Below, piece by piece: positions 46,087 through 55,216 of a stretch of 64,000 bases of DNA; the first letter of the stretch is position 1, and the number at the start of each line of letters is the position of its first letter. The stretch covers positions 1,426,001-1,490,000 of the forward strand of contig NZ_LR134356.1 of the NCBI RefSeq assembly GCF_900637195.1, read 5' to 3'. Below the pieces are notes generated by a model. The model searched no databases and was not told where the DNA came from. It saw only the letters and a list, made by a program, of their open reading frames with translations. The stretch is from Mycolicibacterium aurum (GTDB taxonomy: Bacteria > Actinomycetota > Actinomycetes > Mycobacteriales > Mycobacteriaceae). The translations under genes were made by a program, and so were the position numbers.

Positions 46087-47568
46087 TCAGTTGACGCACT
46101 GAGGATCGTTGGAGCCCGCCGTGATGATCGGCGACGGCGGCGGAATCATGTCGCCGTCCCCGGACACGTCACTCGAGGTGCTCGGGTCCGCGCCCATCAG
46201 CGTCACATCGGTGCCGTCGAGCCCCGCTCCGGGACCGGTGTAATCCGACGACAGCACCACCCGCACCGAGCCCTCCGGAATCGAGGTGTCCTCGACCACC
46301 GGCAGCCCGCCGAGCTCCAGCGCCACCGCCTGTGCGCCCAGGTCGTCGACCTTGGCGGCCTGCACCTGACTGTTGGTGACCTTGGTGCCCTCGTTGTTGC
46401 CGACGTTACCCTCGCCGAAACCCTTGCTGGATAACACATGTGCGACCGCGGCGGCCAGGCCGTTGATGTCGGTGTCGTTGACCACCTCGACCGTGGTCTT
46501 GTCGTTGCTGTAGGTCAGCTCTTCGGTCTTACCCTCGTCCTGATCGTGCAGCAGGCTGGTCACCCAGTCCTTGACCTCGGTCGGGTCGACGCGCACCACG
46601 CTCTGCATCCCATCGTCGCTCCAGCCCGCCTCCTCGACGATCGGGATGGTGGCGAATGCGACGTTGCCCGCGGCCAGCTTCTGCAGCTGATCCACGAAAT
46701 CCATGATGTCCCAACCGTCGGAGAGCACCACCGACCGCTGCACCGCGGCCTCGAGCCGGTTGAGCGTGGCCGGGCTGGACAGCGTCTTGCTGGAGATCAC
46801 TTCATGCGCCATCGAGGCCATCACCGCCTGCTGACGGACCACCCGGTCCAAGTCGCCACGCGGCAGGTCGTGGCGCTGGCGTACGAAACTCAGAGCCTGT
46901 GTGCCGTTGAGCTTCTGCCAACCCGCGGGGAAGTCGGCCCCGGAAAGCGGCTCGTACACAGGGGCATTGAGGCACACGTTGACCCCGCCCAGCGCGTCGG
47001 TGATCAACGCGAAGCCGAGCAGGCCGATCTCGGCGTAGTGGTCGACCGTGACGTCGGTCAGGTTGGCGACGGTCTTGATCAGTTCTTCGCGACCGGCCGC
47101 CTGAGCCTCCGGTTCGGCGATGGCCGGGTCCACACCCTGCTGTTCGACCAGTTCCTTCAGCTTCTCCAGGTGCACCGAGCCGTACACGCCGTTGATCTTC
47201 ATCTTCCCGATGCCGGGCGCCTCCACATAGGAGTCGCGGGGGATCGAGATGGCCGTCGCCGACTGCCCGTTGTTCGGGATGCGGATCAAGATGATCGTGT
47301 CGGTGTTGGTGGATACCTCGTCGCCGGCGCGCAACATTGCGCGTTCCTCATCGGTCAGCGGGTTGCCGTGCGCGTCGGTGCGACTGTCAGCGCCCACCAG
47401 CAGAATGTCGATCGCGCCGTCCTCACCACCCTCACCCAGGGCGATCGGATTGATGTGGTTGATGCCGGATTCGAACGAGCGGATCTTGCCCCACGCAACC
47501 CCGGTCCCGATGACGATGGCCAGCGCCATGGCCACAGAAATGGCACGGACCATATGAGGAGCAGGCAT
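46087..47568 (-). CDS. lcp1: LytR-CpsA-Psr ligase Lcp1 (Rv3267 homologue)
   Basis: Membrane-anchored phosphotransferase; in M. tuberculosis Lcp1 joins arabinogalactan to peptidoglycan. The 493 residues have an N-terminal membrane segment (about 9-25), the LCP domain with DILLVGADSRTDAHG, NTDTIILIRIP, SIPRDSYVEAPG (conserved Arg/Asp), KINGVYG and LSFVRQRHDLPRGDLDRVVRQQ, and a LytR_C domain from about 350 (VEVVNDTDINGLA). Start ATG 47568. It is divergent from rmlD-wbbL, which make the rhamnose linker it transfers, so the context fits well. Confidence 0.95.
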   Translation of the reverse strand: MPAPHMVRAISVAMALAIVIGTGVAWGKIRSFESGINHINPIALGEGGEDGAIDILLVGADSRTDAHGNPLTDEERAMLRAGDEVSTNTDTIILIRIPNNGQSATAISIPRDSYVEAPGIGKMKINGVYGSVHLEKLKELVEQQGVDPAIAEPEAQAAGREELIKTVANLTDVTVDHYAEIGLLGFALITDALGGVNVCLNAPVYEPLSGADFPAGWQKLNGTQALSFVRQRHDLPRGDLDRVVRQQAVMASMAHEVISSKTLSSPATLNRLEAAVQRSVVLSDGWDIMDFVDQLQKLAAGNVAFATIPIVEEAGWSDDGMQSVVRVDPTEVKDWVTSLLHDQDEGKTEELTYSNDKTTVEVVNDTDINGLAAAVAHVLSSKGFGEGNVGNNEGTKVTNSQVQAAKVDDLGAQAVALELGGLPVVEDTSIPEGSVRVVLSSDYTGPGAGLDGTDVTLMGADPSTSSDVSGDGDMIPPPSPIITAGSNDPQCVN

Positions 47569-47634
47569 TGGCCCAGGCTACTGGCGAGCAGGCCGCAATC
47601 CGAGGAGCCGCGATCGGCGTGCCAAACTCGTGAT

Positions 47635-48498
47635 GTGACGAGCCGAATGGTGATAACCGGGGCGGGGGGCCTGGTCGGGCGCGTGTTGGCTGGTCAGGCC
47701 CGAAAGACTGGCCGCGAGGTGGTGGCACTGACGTCATCGGAGTGGGATATCACCGACGCGGCAGCGGCCGAGCGCTACATCACTGCCGACGACGTCGTCG
47801 TCAACTGCGCCGCGTTCACCCAGGTCGACGCCGCCGAAGCCGAACCCGACCGCGCCCACGCTGTCAACGTCGGAGGCGCCGAGAACGTCGCGCACGCCTG
47901 CGCCCGCGCCGGGGCATCGCTGATCCATCTGTCCACCGACTACGTCTTCAGCGGCATCTTCGACGGGGAGCCGCGGCCCTATGACATCGACGACACCACC
48001 GGGCCGCTGTCGGTGTACGGGCGCACCAAGCTCGCCGGCGAATTCGCGGTGCTGTCCGCGATGCCCGACGCGCACATCGTGCGGACCGCATGGATTTACG
48101 AAGGGGCGGACGGGTCCGACTTCGCGGCGGGGATCCGGCGCGCCGCCGCCGGTTCTGAGACGGTGGACGTGGTGGCCGACCAGATCGGCACGCCGACCTA
48201 CGTCGGGGACCTGTGCGGTGCACTGCTGCAGATCGCCGACGGCGGGATCAGCGAACCGGTGTTGCACGCCGCCAACAGCGGCGGGGCCAGCCGATTCGAG
48301 CAGGCGCAGGGCATCTTCACCGAACTCGGCGCAGACCCCGACCGGGTGCGGCCCGTCGGATCCGACCGCCATCCACGTCCGGCGCCGCGACCGTCGTACT
48401 CGGTGTTGTCGTCGGCGATGTCCGCTGCAGCTGGGTTGACCCCGTTACGTCCGTGGCGGGACGCGCTGGCTGAGGCGCTCGCCACAGCGGGCGGGTAG
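47635..48498 (+). CDS. rmlD: dTDP-4-dehydrorhamnose reductase RmlD
   Basis: Last step of dTDP-L-rhamnose synthesis for the cell-wall linker. The 287 residues carry MVITGAGGLVGRVLAGQA, NCAAFTQVDAAEAEPD, LSTDYVFSG and the YGRTK catalytic pair. GTG 47635 is preferred because it leaves a short leader like that of mycobacterial RmlD; ATG 47647 is an alternative, and the frame is open far upstream, antisense to lcp1. It is the first gene of the rmlD-wbbL-manB run. This is the housekeeping copy, separate from the fused one at 2.4-3.8 kb. Confidence 0.94.
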   Translation: MTSRMVITGAGGLVGRVLAGQARKTGREVVALTSSEWDITDAAAAERYITADDVVVNCAAFTQVDAAEAEPDRAHAVNVGGAENVAHACARAGASLIHLSTDYVFSGIFDGEPRPYDIDDTTGPLSVYGRTKLAGEFAVLSAMPDAHIVRTAWIYEGADGSDFAAGIRRAAAGSETVDVVADQIGTPTYVGDLCGALLQIADGGISEPVLHAANSGGASRFEQAQGIFTELGADPDRVRPVGSDRHPRPAPRPSYSVLSSAMSAAAGLTPLRPWRDALAEALATAGG

Positions 48499-48526
48499 TT
48501 ACTCTGTTCGCCGTGGTGATGCCTGA

Positions 48527-49414
48527 GTGAGCGACGAACTGTTTGTCGTGACGGTGACGTACTCGCCGGGTCCACACCTGGACCGGTTTCTCGCCACGCT
48601 GGGACACGCCACCGACCGCCCGGTCACCGTCATCATGGCCGACAACGGGTCCACCGACGGCGCGCCCGAAGAGGCCGTGGAGCGCTATCCGAACGTGCGG
48701 CTGTTACGTACCGGCGGCAACCTCGGCTACGGCAGTGCCGTCAACCGCGCGGTCAGCGAGTACGGGCTGACCTCTTCCGAGCTGTTCGTGGTCGCCAACC
48801 CGGACGTGCAATGGGGGCCCGGCAGCATCGACCTTCTGTTGGAAGCGGCGGAGCGGTGGCCACGGGCCGGGTCGCTCGGCCCGCTGATCCACGATCCCGA
48901 CGGCACCGTGTATCCGTCGGCGCGGCACCTCCCGTCGATCATCCGCGGCGGTATGCACGCCGTCGTCGGGCCGGTGTGGAAGTCGAACCCGTGGACTGCG
49001 ATGTACCGCCAGGAACGCGAAGACCCGAGCGAACGCGCGGTCGGGTGGCTGTCCGGATCCTGCCTGTTGCTGCGCAGCGCGGCCTGGACGGAGATCGCCG
49101 GCTTCGACGAGCGCTACTTCATGTACATGGAGGACGTCGACCTGGGCGATCGGCTGGGCAAGGCCGGCTGGCAGAACGTCTATGTGCCGTCGGCGGAGGT
49201 GTTGCACGCCAAGGGCCACTCGACCGGCCGCGATCCCGCGCGCAACCTGGCGGCCCACCACACCAGCACCTACACTTTTCTCGCTGATAGATACCCCAAG
49301 GTGTGGCAGGCGCCGTTACGGTGGGCCTTCCGGGGGGCATTGGGGGCACGGTCACGTCTGGTCGTGCGCGGTTCGGTGCGGGCGCGGCGTAAACAGGCGA
49401 AAGGACTCCGCTGA
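48527..49414 (+). CDS. wbbL: Rhamnosyltransferase WbbL
   Basis: Adds rhamnose to decaprenyl-pyrophosphoryl-GlcNAc, forming the arabinogalactan linker; essential in mycobacteria. The 295-residue GT2 protein has VVTVTYSPGPHL, MADNGSTDGAPEEA, NLGYGSAVNRA, VVANPDVQWGPG, GWLSGSCLLLR and MYMEDVDLGDRL (catalytic ED). Start GTG 48527. Its stop overlaps the next start (TGATG), so it is coupled to the GDP-mannose pyrophosphorylase gene. Confidence 0.95.
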   Translation: MSDELFVVTVTYSPGPHLDRFLATLGHATDRPVTVIMADNGSTDGAPEEAVERYPNVRLLRTGGNLGYGSAVNRAVSEYGLTSSELFVVANPDVQWGPGSIDLLLEAAERWPRAGSLGPLIHDPDGTVYPSARHLPSIIRGGMHAVVGPVWKSNPWTAMYRQEREDPSERAVGWLSGSCLLLRSAAWTEIAGFDERYFMYMEDVDLGDRLGKAGWQNVYVPSAEVLHAKGHSTGRDPARNLAAHHTSTYTFLADRYPKVWQAPLRWAFRGALGARSRLVVRGSVRARRKQAKGLR

Positions 49415-50493
49415 TGGTGAATCCAGCCAAGGTCGATGCGGTCGTTCTGGTCGGAGGCATGGGCACGCGGCTGCGACCGCTGACGCTGTCGGCGCCCAAG
49501 CCGATGCTGCCCACCGCGGGCCTGCCCTTCCTGACCCACCTGCTGTCGCGGATCGCCGACGCGGGTATCGAGCACGTGGTCATGGGCACGTCGTACAAGG
49601 CGGGCGTGTTCGAGTCGGAGTTCGGTGACGGCTCCAAGCTCGGGCTGCAGATCGACTACGTCGTGGAGGACGAGCCGCTGGGCACCGGCGGCGGCATCGC
49701 AAACGTGAAGTCGAAGCTGCGGTTCGACACGGCAGTGGTGTTCAACGGTGACGTGCTGTCCGGTTGCGATCTTGGCGCCCTGCTGGATTCGCACGAGTCG
49801 CGCGACGCCGATGTGACGCTGCATCTGGTGCGCGTCGGTGATCCTCGCGCCTTCGGTTGCGTCCCAACAGATTCCGACGGTGTCGTGACGGCCTTCCTGG
49901 AGAAGACGCAGGATCCGCCGACCGACCAGATCAACGCAGGCTGCTACGTCTTCAAGCGGTCGGTGATCGACGAGATCCCCACCGGCCGTGCACTGTCGGT
50001 GGAACGCGAGGTGTTCCCGGGCCTACTGGCCGACGGGCGGCGGGTGTGCGGCTACGTCGACGCGTCGTACTGGCGCGACATGGGCACGCCCGAGGACTTC
50101 GTGCGCGGCTCGGCGGATCTGGTGCGTGGCATCGCGCCGTCGCCGGCCCTGACCCATCAGCGTGGCGAGAAGCTGGTGCACGACGGCGCGTCCGTCGCCC
50201 CCGGCGCCCTGCTGATCGGCGGCACCGTGGTGGGGCGTGGCGCGGAGGTCGCCGGCGGGGCTCGGCTGGACGGCGCCGTGATCTTCGACGGCGTGAAAAT
50301 CGGTGCGGGCGCGGTGATCGAGCGGTCGATCATCGGCTTCGGCGCGCACATCGGCCCGCGGGCGCTGATCCGCGACGGCGTGATCGGCGACGGCGCCGAC
50401 ATCGGGGCCCGCTGCGAGCTGCTGCGTGGCGCGCGGGTGTGGCCCGGCATCACGATCCCCGACGGCGGGATTCGGTTCTCCACCGACATCTAG
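49414..50493 (+). CDS. manB: Mannose-1-phosphate guanylyltransferase (GDP-mannose pyrophosphorylase)
   Basis: Makes GDP-mannose for mannosides, lipomannan and glycoproteins. The 359 residues have the nucleotidyltransferase N-terminal motif VLVGGMGTRLRPLTLSAPKPML, DEPLGTGGGI, FNGDVLSG and a C-terminal left-handed beta-helix of hexapeptide repeats (about 255-345). This matches Rv3264c; the name manB is used in M. tuberculosis for both this gene and the phosphomannomutase, so check usage. Start ATG 49414 overlaps the wbbL stop. Confidence 0.94.
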   Translation: MVNPAKVDAVVLVGGMGTRLRPLTLSAPKPMLPTAGLPFLTHLLSRIADAGIEHVVMGTSYKAGVFESEFGDGSKLGLQIDYVVEDEPLGTGGGIANVKSKLRFDTAVVFNGDVLSGCDLGALLDSHESRDADVTLHLVRVGDPRAFGCVPTDSDGVVTAFLEKTQDPPTDQINAGCYVFKRSVIDEIPTGRALSVEREVFPGLLADGRRVCGYVDASYWRDMGTPEDFVRGSADLVRGIAPSPALTHQRGEKLVHDGASVAPGALLIGGTVVGRGAEVAGGARLDGAVIFDGVKIGAGAVIERSIIGFGAHIGPRALIRDGVIGDGADIGARCELLRGARVWPGITIPDGGIRFSTDI

Positions 50494-50519
50494 CGGCTTG
50501 GGCCGCGGTGGCTTTTCCC

Positions 50520-50580
50520 CGCGAAAGTGCAGTCACCGTAGCTGCCGACGCGGTCGAGCTACCGTACGTGCACCCTCGCG
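50520..50580. repeat. 61-bp palindromic repeat (copy 2)
   Basis: Begins CGCGAAAGTGC and ends GTGCACCCTCGCG; the two arms pair imperfectly (about 18 of 24). Same length and end sequences as the elements at 36417 and 51481. It lies just after the GDP-mannose pyrophosphorylase gene. Confidence 0.75.
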
Positions 50581-50649
50581 ACGCGCCGACTGTGGATAAC
50601 CCGATGCAGCGGCGGTCGGTTTGTCGGCAGGCCGCCGCAAGCTCTGCGT

Positions 50650-51519
50650 ATGGGCACCGTGATCCTCGGCACTGAGGCCATCGCCGCCGGACACCTGACA
50701 CCCGGTCAACTGCGATACGGGTACCGGCGCGTGTATCCGAATGTGTATGTGCCGCGTGATTTCGAGCTGTCGCCGATCGATAGCGCTGTCGCAGCCTGGC
50801 TCTGGTCGGGCCGACGCGCGATCATCACCGGGCGGGCCGCGGCGGCGCTTCACGGGGCGAGGTGGATCAGCGAGAAGGTGCCCATCGAATTGGCGTACGA
50901 CTGCAAGCGGCCGCCTGTCGGCATCATCGCCCGCAACGATCGCATCGGCGACGATGAGGTCATCAAGATCGGCAGTGTGCTGGTCGCGTCGGTGCCCCGC
51001 ACAGCCTTCGATCTCGGCAGGTACCTGCCGCTCGATCGCGCTGTGGCCCACCTCGATGCCCTCGCGAACGCCACTGGCCTGACGGCTGATCGAGTACGCC
51101 CACTCATGGACCGTTATCGCGGCGCTCGCGGCATGAAGACATTGCGTGCCGCAGTGGAGTTGATGGATGGCGGGGCGCAGTCACCTCGCGAGACTTGGCT
51201 GCGGCTGTGGCTCGTCAAGAACGGGTTGCCGCGACCGAGAACCCAGATCCCTGTCTTGAACGACCGCGGGATTCCCTTCGCCTACCTCGATATGGGATGG
51301 GAAGACGTGAGGATCGCTGTCGAGTACGACGGCGCGCACCATCAAACGGACAGGGCCCAGTACATCTGGGACGAGCAACGGCTGAGACTGGTGCGGGCGC
51401 GCGACTGGCTTCACATCAAGGTCATCAACGAAGACGATCCACGCGAGATCATCGCGCGGGTGAAGCGAGCGTGGGTGCTCCGCGAAAGTGCTTCCTCTGT
51501 CGCTGATCTCGCGTCGTGA
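50650..51519 (+). CDS. AbiEi-like / DUF559 (Vsr-like) hypothetical protein
   Basis: A 289-residue protein of a type common in mycobacteria. The N-terminal half (GHLTPGQLRYGYRRVYPNVYVPRD, then AIITGRAAAALHGA) resembles the winged-helix and linker part of AbiEi-like antitoxin-family proteins. The C-terminal half has IAVEYDGAHHQTDRAQYIWDEQRLRLVRARDWLHIKV, the acidic-residue pattern of DUF559/Vsr-like restriction-fold nucleases. Partner toxins are not seen nearby. Start ATG 50650 (an upstream start is possible). The last ~13 codons are supplied by a 61-bp palindromic repeat, so the C-terminus may be recent. Confidence 0.75.
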   Translation: MGTVILGTEAIAAGHLTPGQLRYGYRRVYPNVYVPRDFELSPIDSAVAAWLWSGRRAIITGRAAAALHGARWISEKVPIELAYDCKRPPVGIIARNDRIGDDEVIKIGSVLVASVPRTAFDLGRYLPLDRAVAHLDALANATGLTADRVRPLMDRYRGARGMKTLRAAVELMDGGAQSPRETWLRLWLVKNGLPRPRTQIPVLNDRGIPFAYLDMGWEDVRIAVEYDGAHHQTDRAQYIWDEQRLRLVRARDWLHIKVINEDDPREIIARVKRAWVLRESASSVADLAS

Positions 51520-51541
51520 CTACCGGGAGTGCACGCTCGCG
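51481..51541. repeat. 61-bp palindromic repeat (copy 3)
   Basis: Begins CGCGAAAGTGC and ends GTGCACGCTCGCG, as in the elements at 36417 and 50520, but the inner arms are more degenerate. It overlaps the 3' end of the DUF559 gene and lies before the convergent NUDIX gene end. Confidence 0.7.
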
Positions 51542-51544
51542 GCG

Positions 51545-52081
51545 TTAGAGACCAGCGGCGGCGGCCGCCAATTGGGCGAGGCCGAAGTCGACGTCTCGCG
51601 GCAGCTCGTCCAGCGGCCACCACCGCAGATCCAGCGACTCGTCACTGCGCTCGATCTCGGCACCCTCGGGAGCGCGCACCACAAACTGCACATCGAGGTG
51701 GCGCGTCGGCACGCCGAGTGAACACGTCACCGGATGCACATGCAGCGCCGCGGGTTCCGGCGCGATGGTGAGGCCGTCGATGCCCGACTCTTCGGTCGCT
51801 TCCCGCAGGGCCGCCGCGACCACGCTGTCGTCGTCAGGCTCGCAGTGCCCGCCCAGCTGCAACCAGCGCCCGAACCGAGGATGCAACGTCAGCAGTGCAT
51901 TCCGCCCGCTGTGGTCGAGCACCAACGCCGAACCCGTGATGTGGCCTGGCACGCACGAGCGCAGACAACCATCCTCACGCGCCGCCAGGAATGACAGCAA
52001 CGCGTAACGCATCGAATCCTGCGCGGGGTCGGCGGGAGCCCAGGCGGTGAGCACATCCACCGTCGCCTGGTGCAAGCTCAA
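51545..52081 (-). CDS. NUDIX hydrolase
   Basis: Hydrolyses a nucleoside diphosphate linked to another moiety. The 178-residue protein contains the Nudix box as [24 protein letters not shown] followed by IDGL, with the catalytic REATEESG core intact. Start TTG 52081 overlaps the fbiB stop (TTGA), the typical sign of coupled translation, so it is the third gene of the fbiA-fbiB operon. A long open frame upstream within fbiB is ignored. Its link to coenzyme F420 is positional only. Confidence 0.85.
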   Translation of the reverse strand: MSLHQATVDVLTAWAPADPAQDSMRYALLSFLAAREDGCLRSCVPGHITGSALVLDHSGRNALLTLHPRFGRWLQLGGHCEPDDDSVVAAALREATEESGIDGLTIAPEPAALHVHPVTCSLGVPTRHLDVQFVVRAPEGAEIERSDESLDLRWWPLDELPRDVDFGLAQLAAAAAGL

Positions 52082-53418
52082 CGCGTCACCAGCAGGTCGT
52101 CGGTGGGCACCGGGTCGCGGGGACCCGACGGCTCGGCGGCGTAGCCGATCGCGATGGCGCCCAACGGCTCCCAGTCGGGCGGCAGGTCCAGTTCGGCGCG
52201 CACCAGGTCGGGGGCGAAGATCGTCGACCCGATCCAACAGCTGCCCACCCCGCGCACCGCCAGCGCCACCAGCAATCCCTGCACCGCGGCGCCGGCCGCC
52301 ACTGTGAACATCGTGTGCTCTGCGGCGGTCCGCTGCTCGTCGGGATAGGTATGCGCCCCGTCGGGAACCATGAACGGGATGATCAGCTCCGGTGCGTCGT
52401 AGAGGATCTGCCCGCGGCCGACACGGCGCTCGACCGAATCGGGGTCGCGTCCGTCGGCGCTGAGGTCGGCCCGCCACCGGTCTTTCATCTTGTCGAGCAG
52501 GCCCACCCGCAACGCAGAGTCCTGCACCCACACGAAGCGCACCGGGCGCGTGTGGTGTGGCGCCGGCGCGGTGAGGGCCTCACCAACCGCCGCCTCGATC
52601 AGCTCGCCGGCGACGGGATCGTCGCTGAAGGAGCGCACCGATCGCCGCAGCAACTGCGCCTGCGAGCGTCCCAGCGCCAACGCCTCCTCGGTGCCGAGCC
52701 AGAACAGGTCCTCCTCGCCGGCGCGCACCAGATTGCGCGCCGACGATCCGTCGTCATGTACCTGGAGCCCGCGTACCACGGCCACCGGAACCGCGGTCAG
52801 CTTGCCCTTCACCAGATCGGCGGCGGCGGCGATCTCGTCGGCCACAGCAATCTCGGTGACGATCAACTCATTGCCGTGTTGGTCGTGTTCTCCCGCATAC
52901 GCGTGCAGCACCGACAACCCGGCCGCGCCGATCGCGACGTCGGTCTGCCCGGTCCGCCACGCCCGTCCCATCGTGTCGGTGACGACAACGCCGACCGTCA
53001 CACCGAGGCGCTCCCGCAGAGCCGCAACCAGAGCGGCGGCGCTGCCGTCGGGGTCGACCGGCAGCAGCGCCAATTCATGGGAGTCGACATTGGAGCCGTC
53101 CACGCCGGCGGCGGCCTGCACCAGGCCGAGAGCGTTCTCGGTGATCAGGGTGCGACCCTTTCGGGCCAACACCCGCACTGCTTCACCATCGATCAACTTG
53201 CGTCGCAACGCATCCCGCTCATCGGGATCCGAGGGAGCCGCGACCATCCGTCCCTCGGTCTTCGACAGCACCTTCGACGTGACGACGAGCACATCGTGGT
53301 CGCGCAGCCACGGCGCAGCGTCGGCGATCGCTGCGGCCAGGTCATCACCCGGCCGGAACTCTGGCAACCCGGGCACCGGCAGGATCTCGACCCGAGCCGA
53401 CGTGCCGTGGTCGTTCAC
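52078..53418 (-). CDS. fbiB: F420:gamma-glutamyl ligase FbiB with nitroreductase-like domain
   Basis: Adds glutamates to F420-0 and, through its C-terminal flavin domain, reduces dehydro-F420-0. The 446 residues comprise CofE-like sequence (about 1-245: [56 protein letters not shown]) and a nitroreductase-like domain (about 250-446: [29 protein letters not shown]). Length and fusion match mycobacterial FbiB. Start GTG 53418 overlaps the fbiA stop by four bases. Confidence 0.96.
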   Translation of the reverse strand: MNDHGTSARVEILPVPGLPEFRPGDDLAAAIADAAPWLRDHDVLVVTSKVLSKTEGRMVAAPSDPDERDALRRKLIDGEAVRVLARKGRTLITENALGLVQAAAGVDGSNVDSHELALLPVDPDGSAAALVAALRERLGVTVGVVVTDTMGRAWRTGQTDVAIGAAGLSVLHAYAGEHDQHGNELIVTEIAVADEIAAAADLVKGKLTAVPVAVVRGLQVHDDGSSARNLVRAGEEDLFWLGTEEALALGRSQAQLLRRSVRSFSDDPVAGELIEAAVGEALTAPAPHHTRPVRFVWVQDSALRVGLLDKMKDRWRADLSADGRDPDSVERRVGRGQILYDAPELIIPFMVPDGAHTYPDEQRTAAEHTMFTVAAGAAVQGLLVALAVRGVGSCWIGSTIFAPDLVRAELDLPPDWEPLGAIAIGYAAEPSGPRDPVPTDDLLVTR

Positions 53419-54410
53419 GGTGCCACCCCGGCCAACTCCAAACCGGCGCGCACCATCTCGGCGGTGGTCGCGGGGTCGGTCATCAGCAGCGGCACCGCCC
53501 GCACCGTGACACCGTCGATGTCGGCATGGTCACCCTCGTGCACCAACCAGCCGTCGAGGATGCCGGTGGCCGAGCGCGCGCCGTAGTGGTTGCCCACCGC
53601 GTCCGAGGTGCTGGGCACACCGATCACCGTGAGGCAGGCGTCGGCCATGCCGCGCAACGGCTTTCCGGCGATGATGGGGGAGTAGCCGATCACCGGCGCC
53701 TTCGTGGCGCGCAGCGCGCCGCGGATGCCGCCGATTCCGAGGATCGCCCCGACGCTGACCACCGGGTTGGACGGCGCGATCAAGACGACGTCGGCGCCTT
53801 CGATCGCGTCGACGACACCGGGTGCGGCCGTGGCTTTGTCGGTGCCGACGAACGCGAAGCTCTCCGTGGGGACCTGGGCTCGATGGCGCACCCACCACTC
53901 CTGGAAGTGGACGGCGCGCTTCTCGCCGTCGTCCGGATCGATGATGACGACGTGGGTTTCGCTGCGGTCGTCGCTGGCCGGCAGCAGCCTCGCGCCGGGG
54001 GACCACCGCTTGCACAGCGCCTCTGTGACGTCCGACAGCGGATAACCGGCCCGCAGCATCTGGCTGCGCACCAGGTGGGTGGCCAGATCGCGGTCGCCCA
54101 GGCCGAACCAGTCGGGCTGTACGCCGTAGGCGGCGAGTTCTTCCTTGGCATGCCAGGTTTCGTTGCGATGGCCCCACCCGCGGTCGGGATCGATGCCGCC
54201 GCCGAGGGTGTACATGCACGTATCGAGATCGGGGCAGATGCGCACACCGAACATCCACGCGTCGTCGCCCACGTTGACAACAGCAGTCACTTCATGCACT
54301 TCATTCTCACCGGTATCGTGAGTTTTGAACTGCCCCAAGCCCAACAGGTGTTGGACGCCGAGCAGGAATCGCGCACCACCGACGCCGCCGACAAGAACCG
54401 TGACCTTCAC
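53415..54410 (-). CDS. fbiA: 2-phospholactate/phosphoenolpyruvate transferase FbiA (CofD)
   Basis: Transfers the lactyl or enolpyruvyl phosphate group to Fo to form the F420 core. The 331 residues, the same as M. tuberculosis FbiA, contain [69 protein letters not shown] and [18 protein letters not shown]. Start GTG 54410, chosen by family length and the conserved MKVTVL start. First gene of a minus-strand operon with fbiB and a NUDIX gene, divergent from whiB2. Confidence 0.96.
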   Translation of the reverse strand: MKVTVLVGGVGGARFLLGVQHLLGLGQFKTHDTGENEVHEVTAVVNVGDDAWMFGVRICPDLDTCMYTLGGGIDPDRGWGHRNETWHAKEELAAYGVQPDWFGLGDRDLATHLVRSQMLRAGYPLSDVTEALCKRWSPGARLLPASDDRSETHVVIIDPDDGEKRAVHFQEWWVRHRAQVPTESFAFVGTDKATAAPGVVDAIEGADVVLIAPSNPVVSVGAILGIGGIRGALRATKAPVIGYSPIIAGKPLRGMADACLTVIGVPSTSDAVGNHYGARSATGILDGWLVHEGDHADIDGVTVRAVPLLMTDPATTAEMVRAGLELAGVAP

Positions 54411-54759
54411 AACGACCGAGACTAGGCCGTGTGGATGCGTCAGGGGACGGCCGGTCTGGGTGGCGGGCGGGAACGCGGTCGGGTGGCGGGCGGGAACGTG
54501 GTCGGGCGGCGAGCGGGAACGTGAGAGACACGCCAAAGCGCGACGCGCCGAATCCAAGTCACGGAATGGTATGAATTTCTGTTCTTGCGCTTGACCGATG
54601 CAGCTAACGCGTGTGTAATCACACCAGTGTCATTTCGCGGTTCTTCGGCGGTTTTGGTGTCGCAGACCAAGATTCGATCACTTGTTCGAATTGGGATGGC
54701 CACACGACCAGAGTGCGGCTGGCTTATACGGATCTACGAGACCTGTGGAGGAGGGGAAC
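54411..54759. promoter_or_regulatory. fbiA-whiB2 divergent regulatory region
   Basis: Promoters for the fbiA operon (left) and whiB2 (right) must lie here. It contains three 23-bp direct repeats close to fbiA. The whiB2 ribosome site GGAGGAGGGG is at 54747-54756. No -10/-35 boxes were assigned with confidence. Confidence 0.6.
54458..54526. repeat. Three 23-bp direct repeats
   Basis: Copies at 54458, 54481 and 54504; the first two differ at one base, the third at several. Core: GGCGGGCGGGAACG. The spacing of 23 bp is about two helix turns. They lie in the fbiA-whiB2 divergent region. Confidence 0.8.
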
Positions 54760-55161
54760 ATGGCATTTGAACAGGCCGATTTCGGCGACTCGATTCGGTT
54801 CGACAACAGGCTCCTCGGTTCGGTGGGGAGTGCGCCGCACATCCAGACCGGACCGATTCCGAGCGGAGCAAACGGGCGTCCTCAATTGAGTTTGGTGCCC
54901 GAGCAAATTGATTCTTTTGGCGACGATTCCGGCCTTTCCGAAGAAGACCAGTGGCAGGAGCGCGCATTGTGCGCTCAGACCGATCCGGAAGCATTCTTTC
55001 CGGAAAAGGGCGGCTCCACCCGCGAGGCGAAGCGAATCTGCCAGGGCTGCGAGGTCAAGGACATGTGCCTCGAATACGCGCTGGCCAACGACGAGCGCTT
55101 CGGCATCTGGGGCGGACTGTCCGAGCGTGAGCGCCGGCGCCTCAAGCGCGGAATCATCTGA
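54760..55161 (+). CDS. whiB2: WhiB2 / WhmD iron-sulfur regulator
   Basis: WhiB-family regulator needed for septation and cell division in mycobacteria (WhmD in M. smegmatis). The 133 residues contain four Cys ligands for the [4Fe-4S] cluster (Cys71, 94, 97, 103 in ALCAQTD, RICQGCEVKDMC), the GIWGG turn (115-119) and the basic tail ERERRRLKRGII for DNA contact. The N-terminal 65 residues are an extension as in fast-grower WhmD. The ATG at 54760 follows a strong ribosome site, GGAGGAGGGG; the frame is open upstream. Confidence 0.96.
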   Translation: MAFEQADFGDSIRFDNRLLGSVGSAPHIQTGPIPSGANGRPQLSLVPEQIDSFGDDSGLSEEDQWQERALCAQTDPEAFFPEKGGSTREAKRICQGCEVKDMCLEYALANDERFGIWGGLSERERRRLKRGII

Positions 55162-55216
55162 CGCTCCGCGCACAGACGCTCAGCGCACTCTCAAACGACT
55201 CCTCCAGTAAACGAAG

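Noticed and set aside
46438..47634. Long open frame upstream of rmlD
   Set aside because: It lies antisense to lcp1, which has full LCP motifs; the RmlD fold begins at about 47647.
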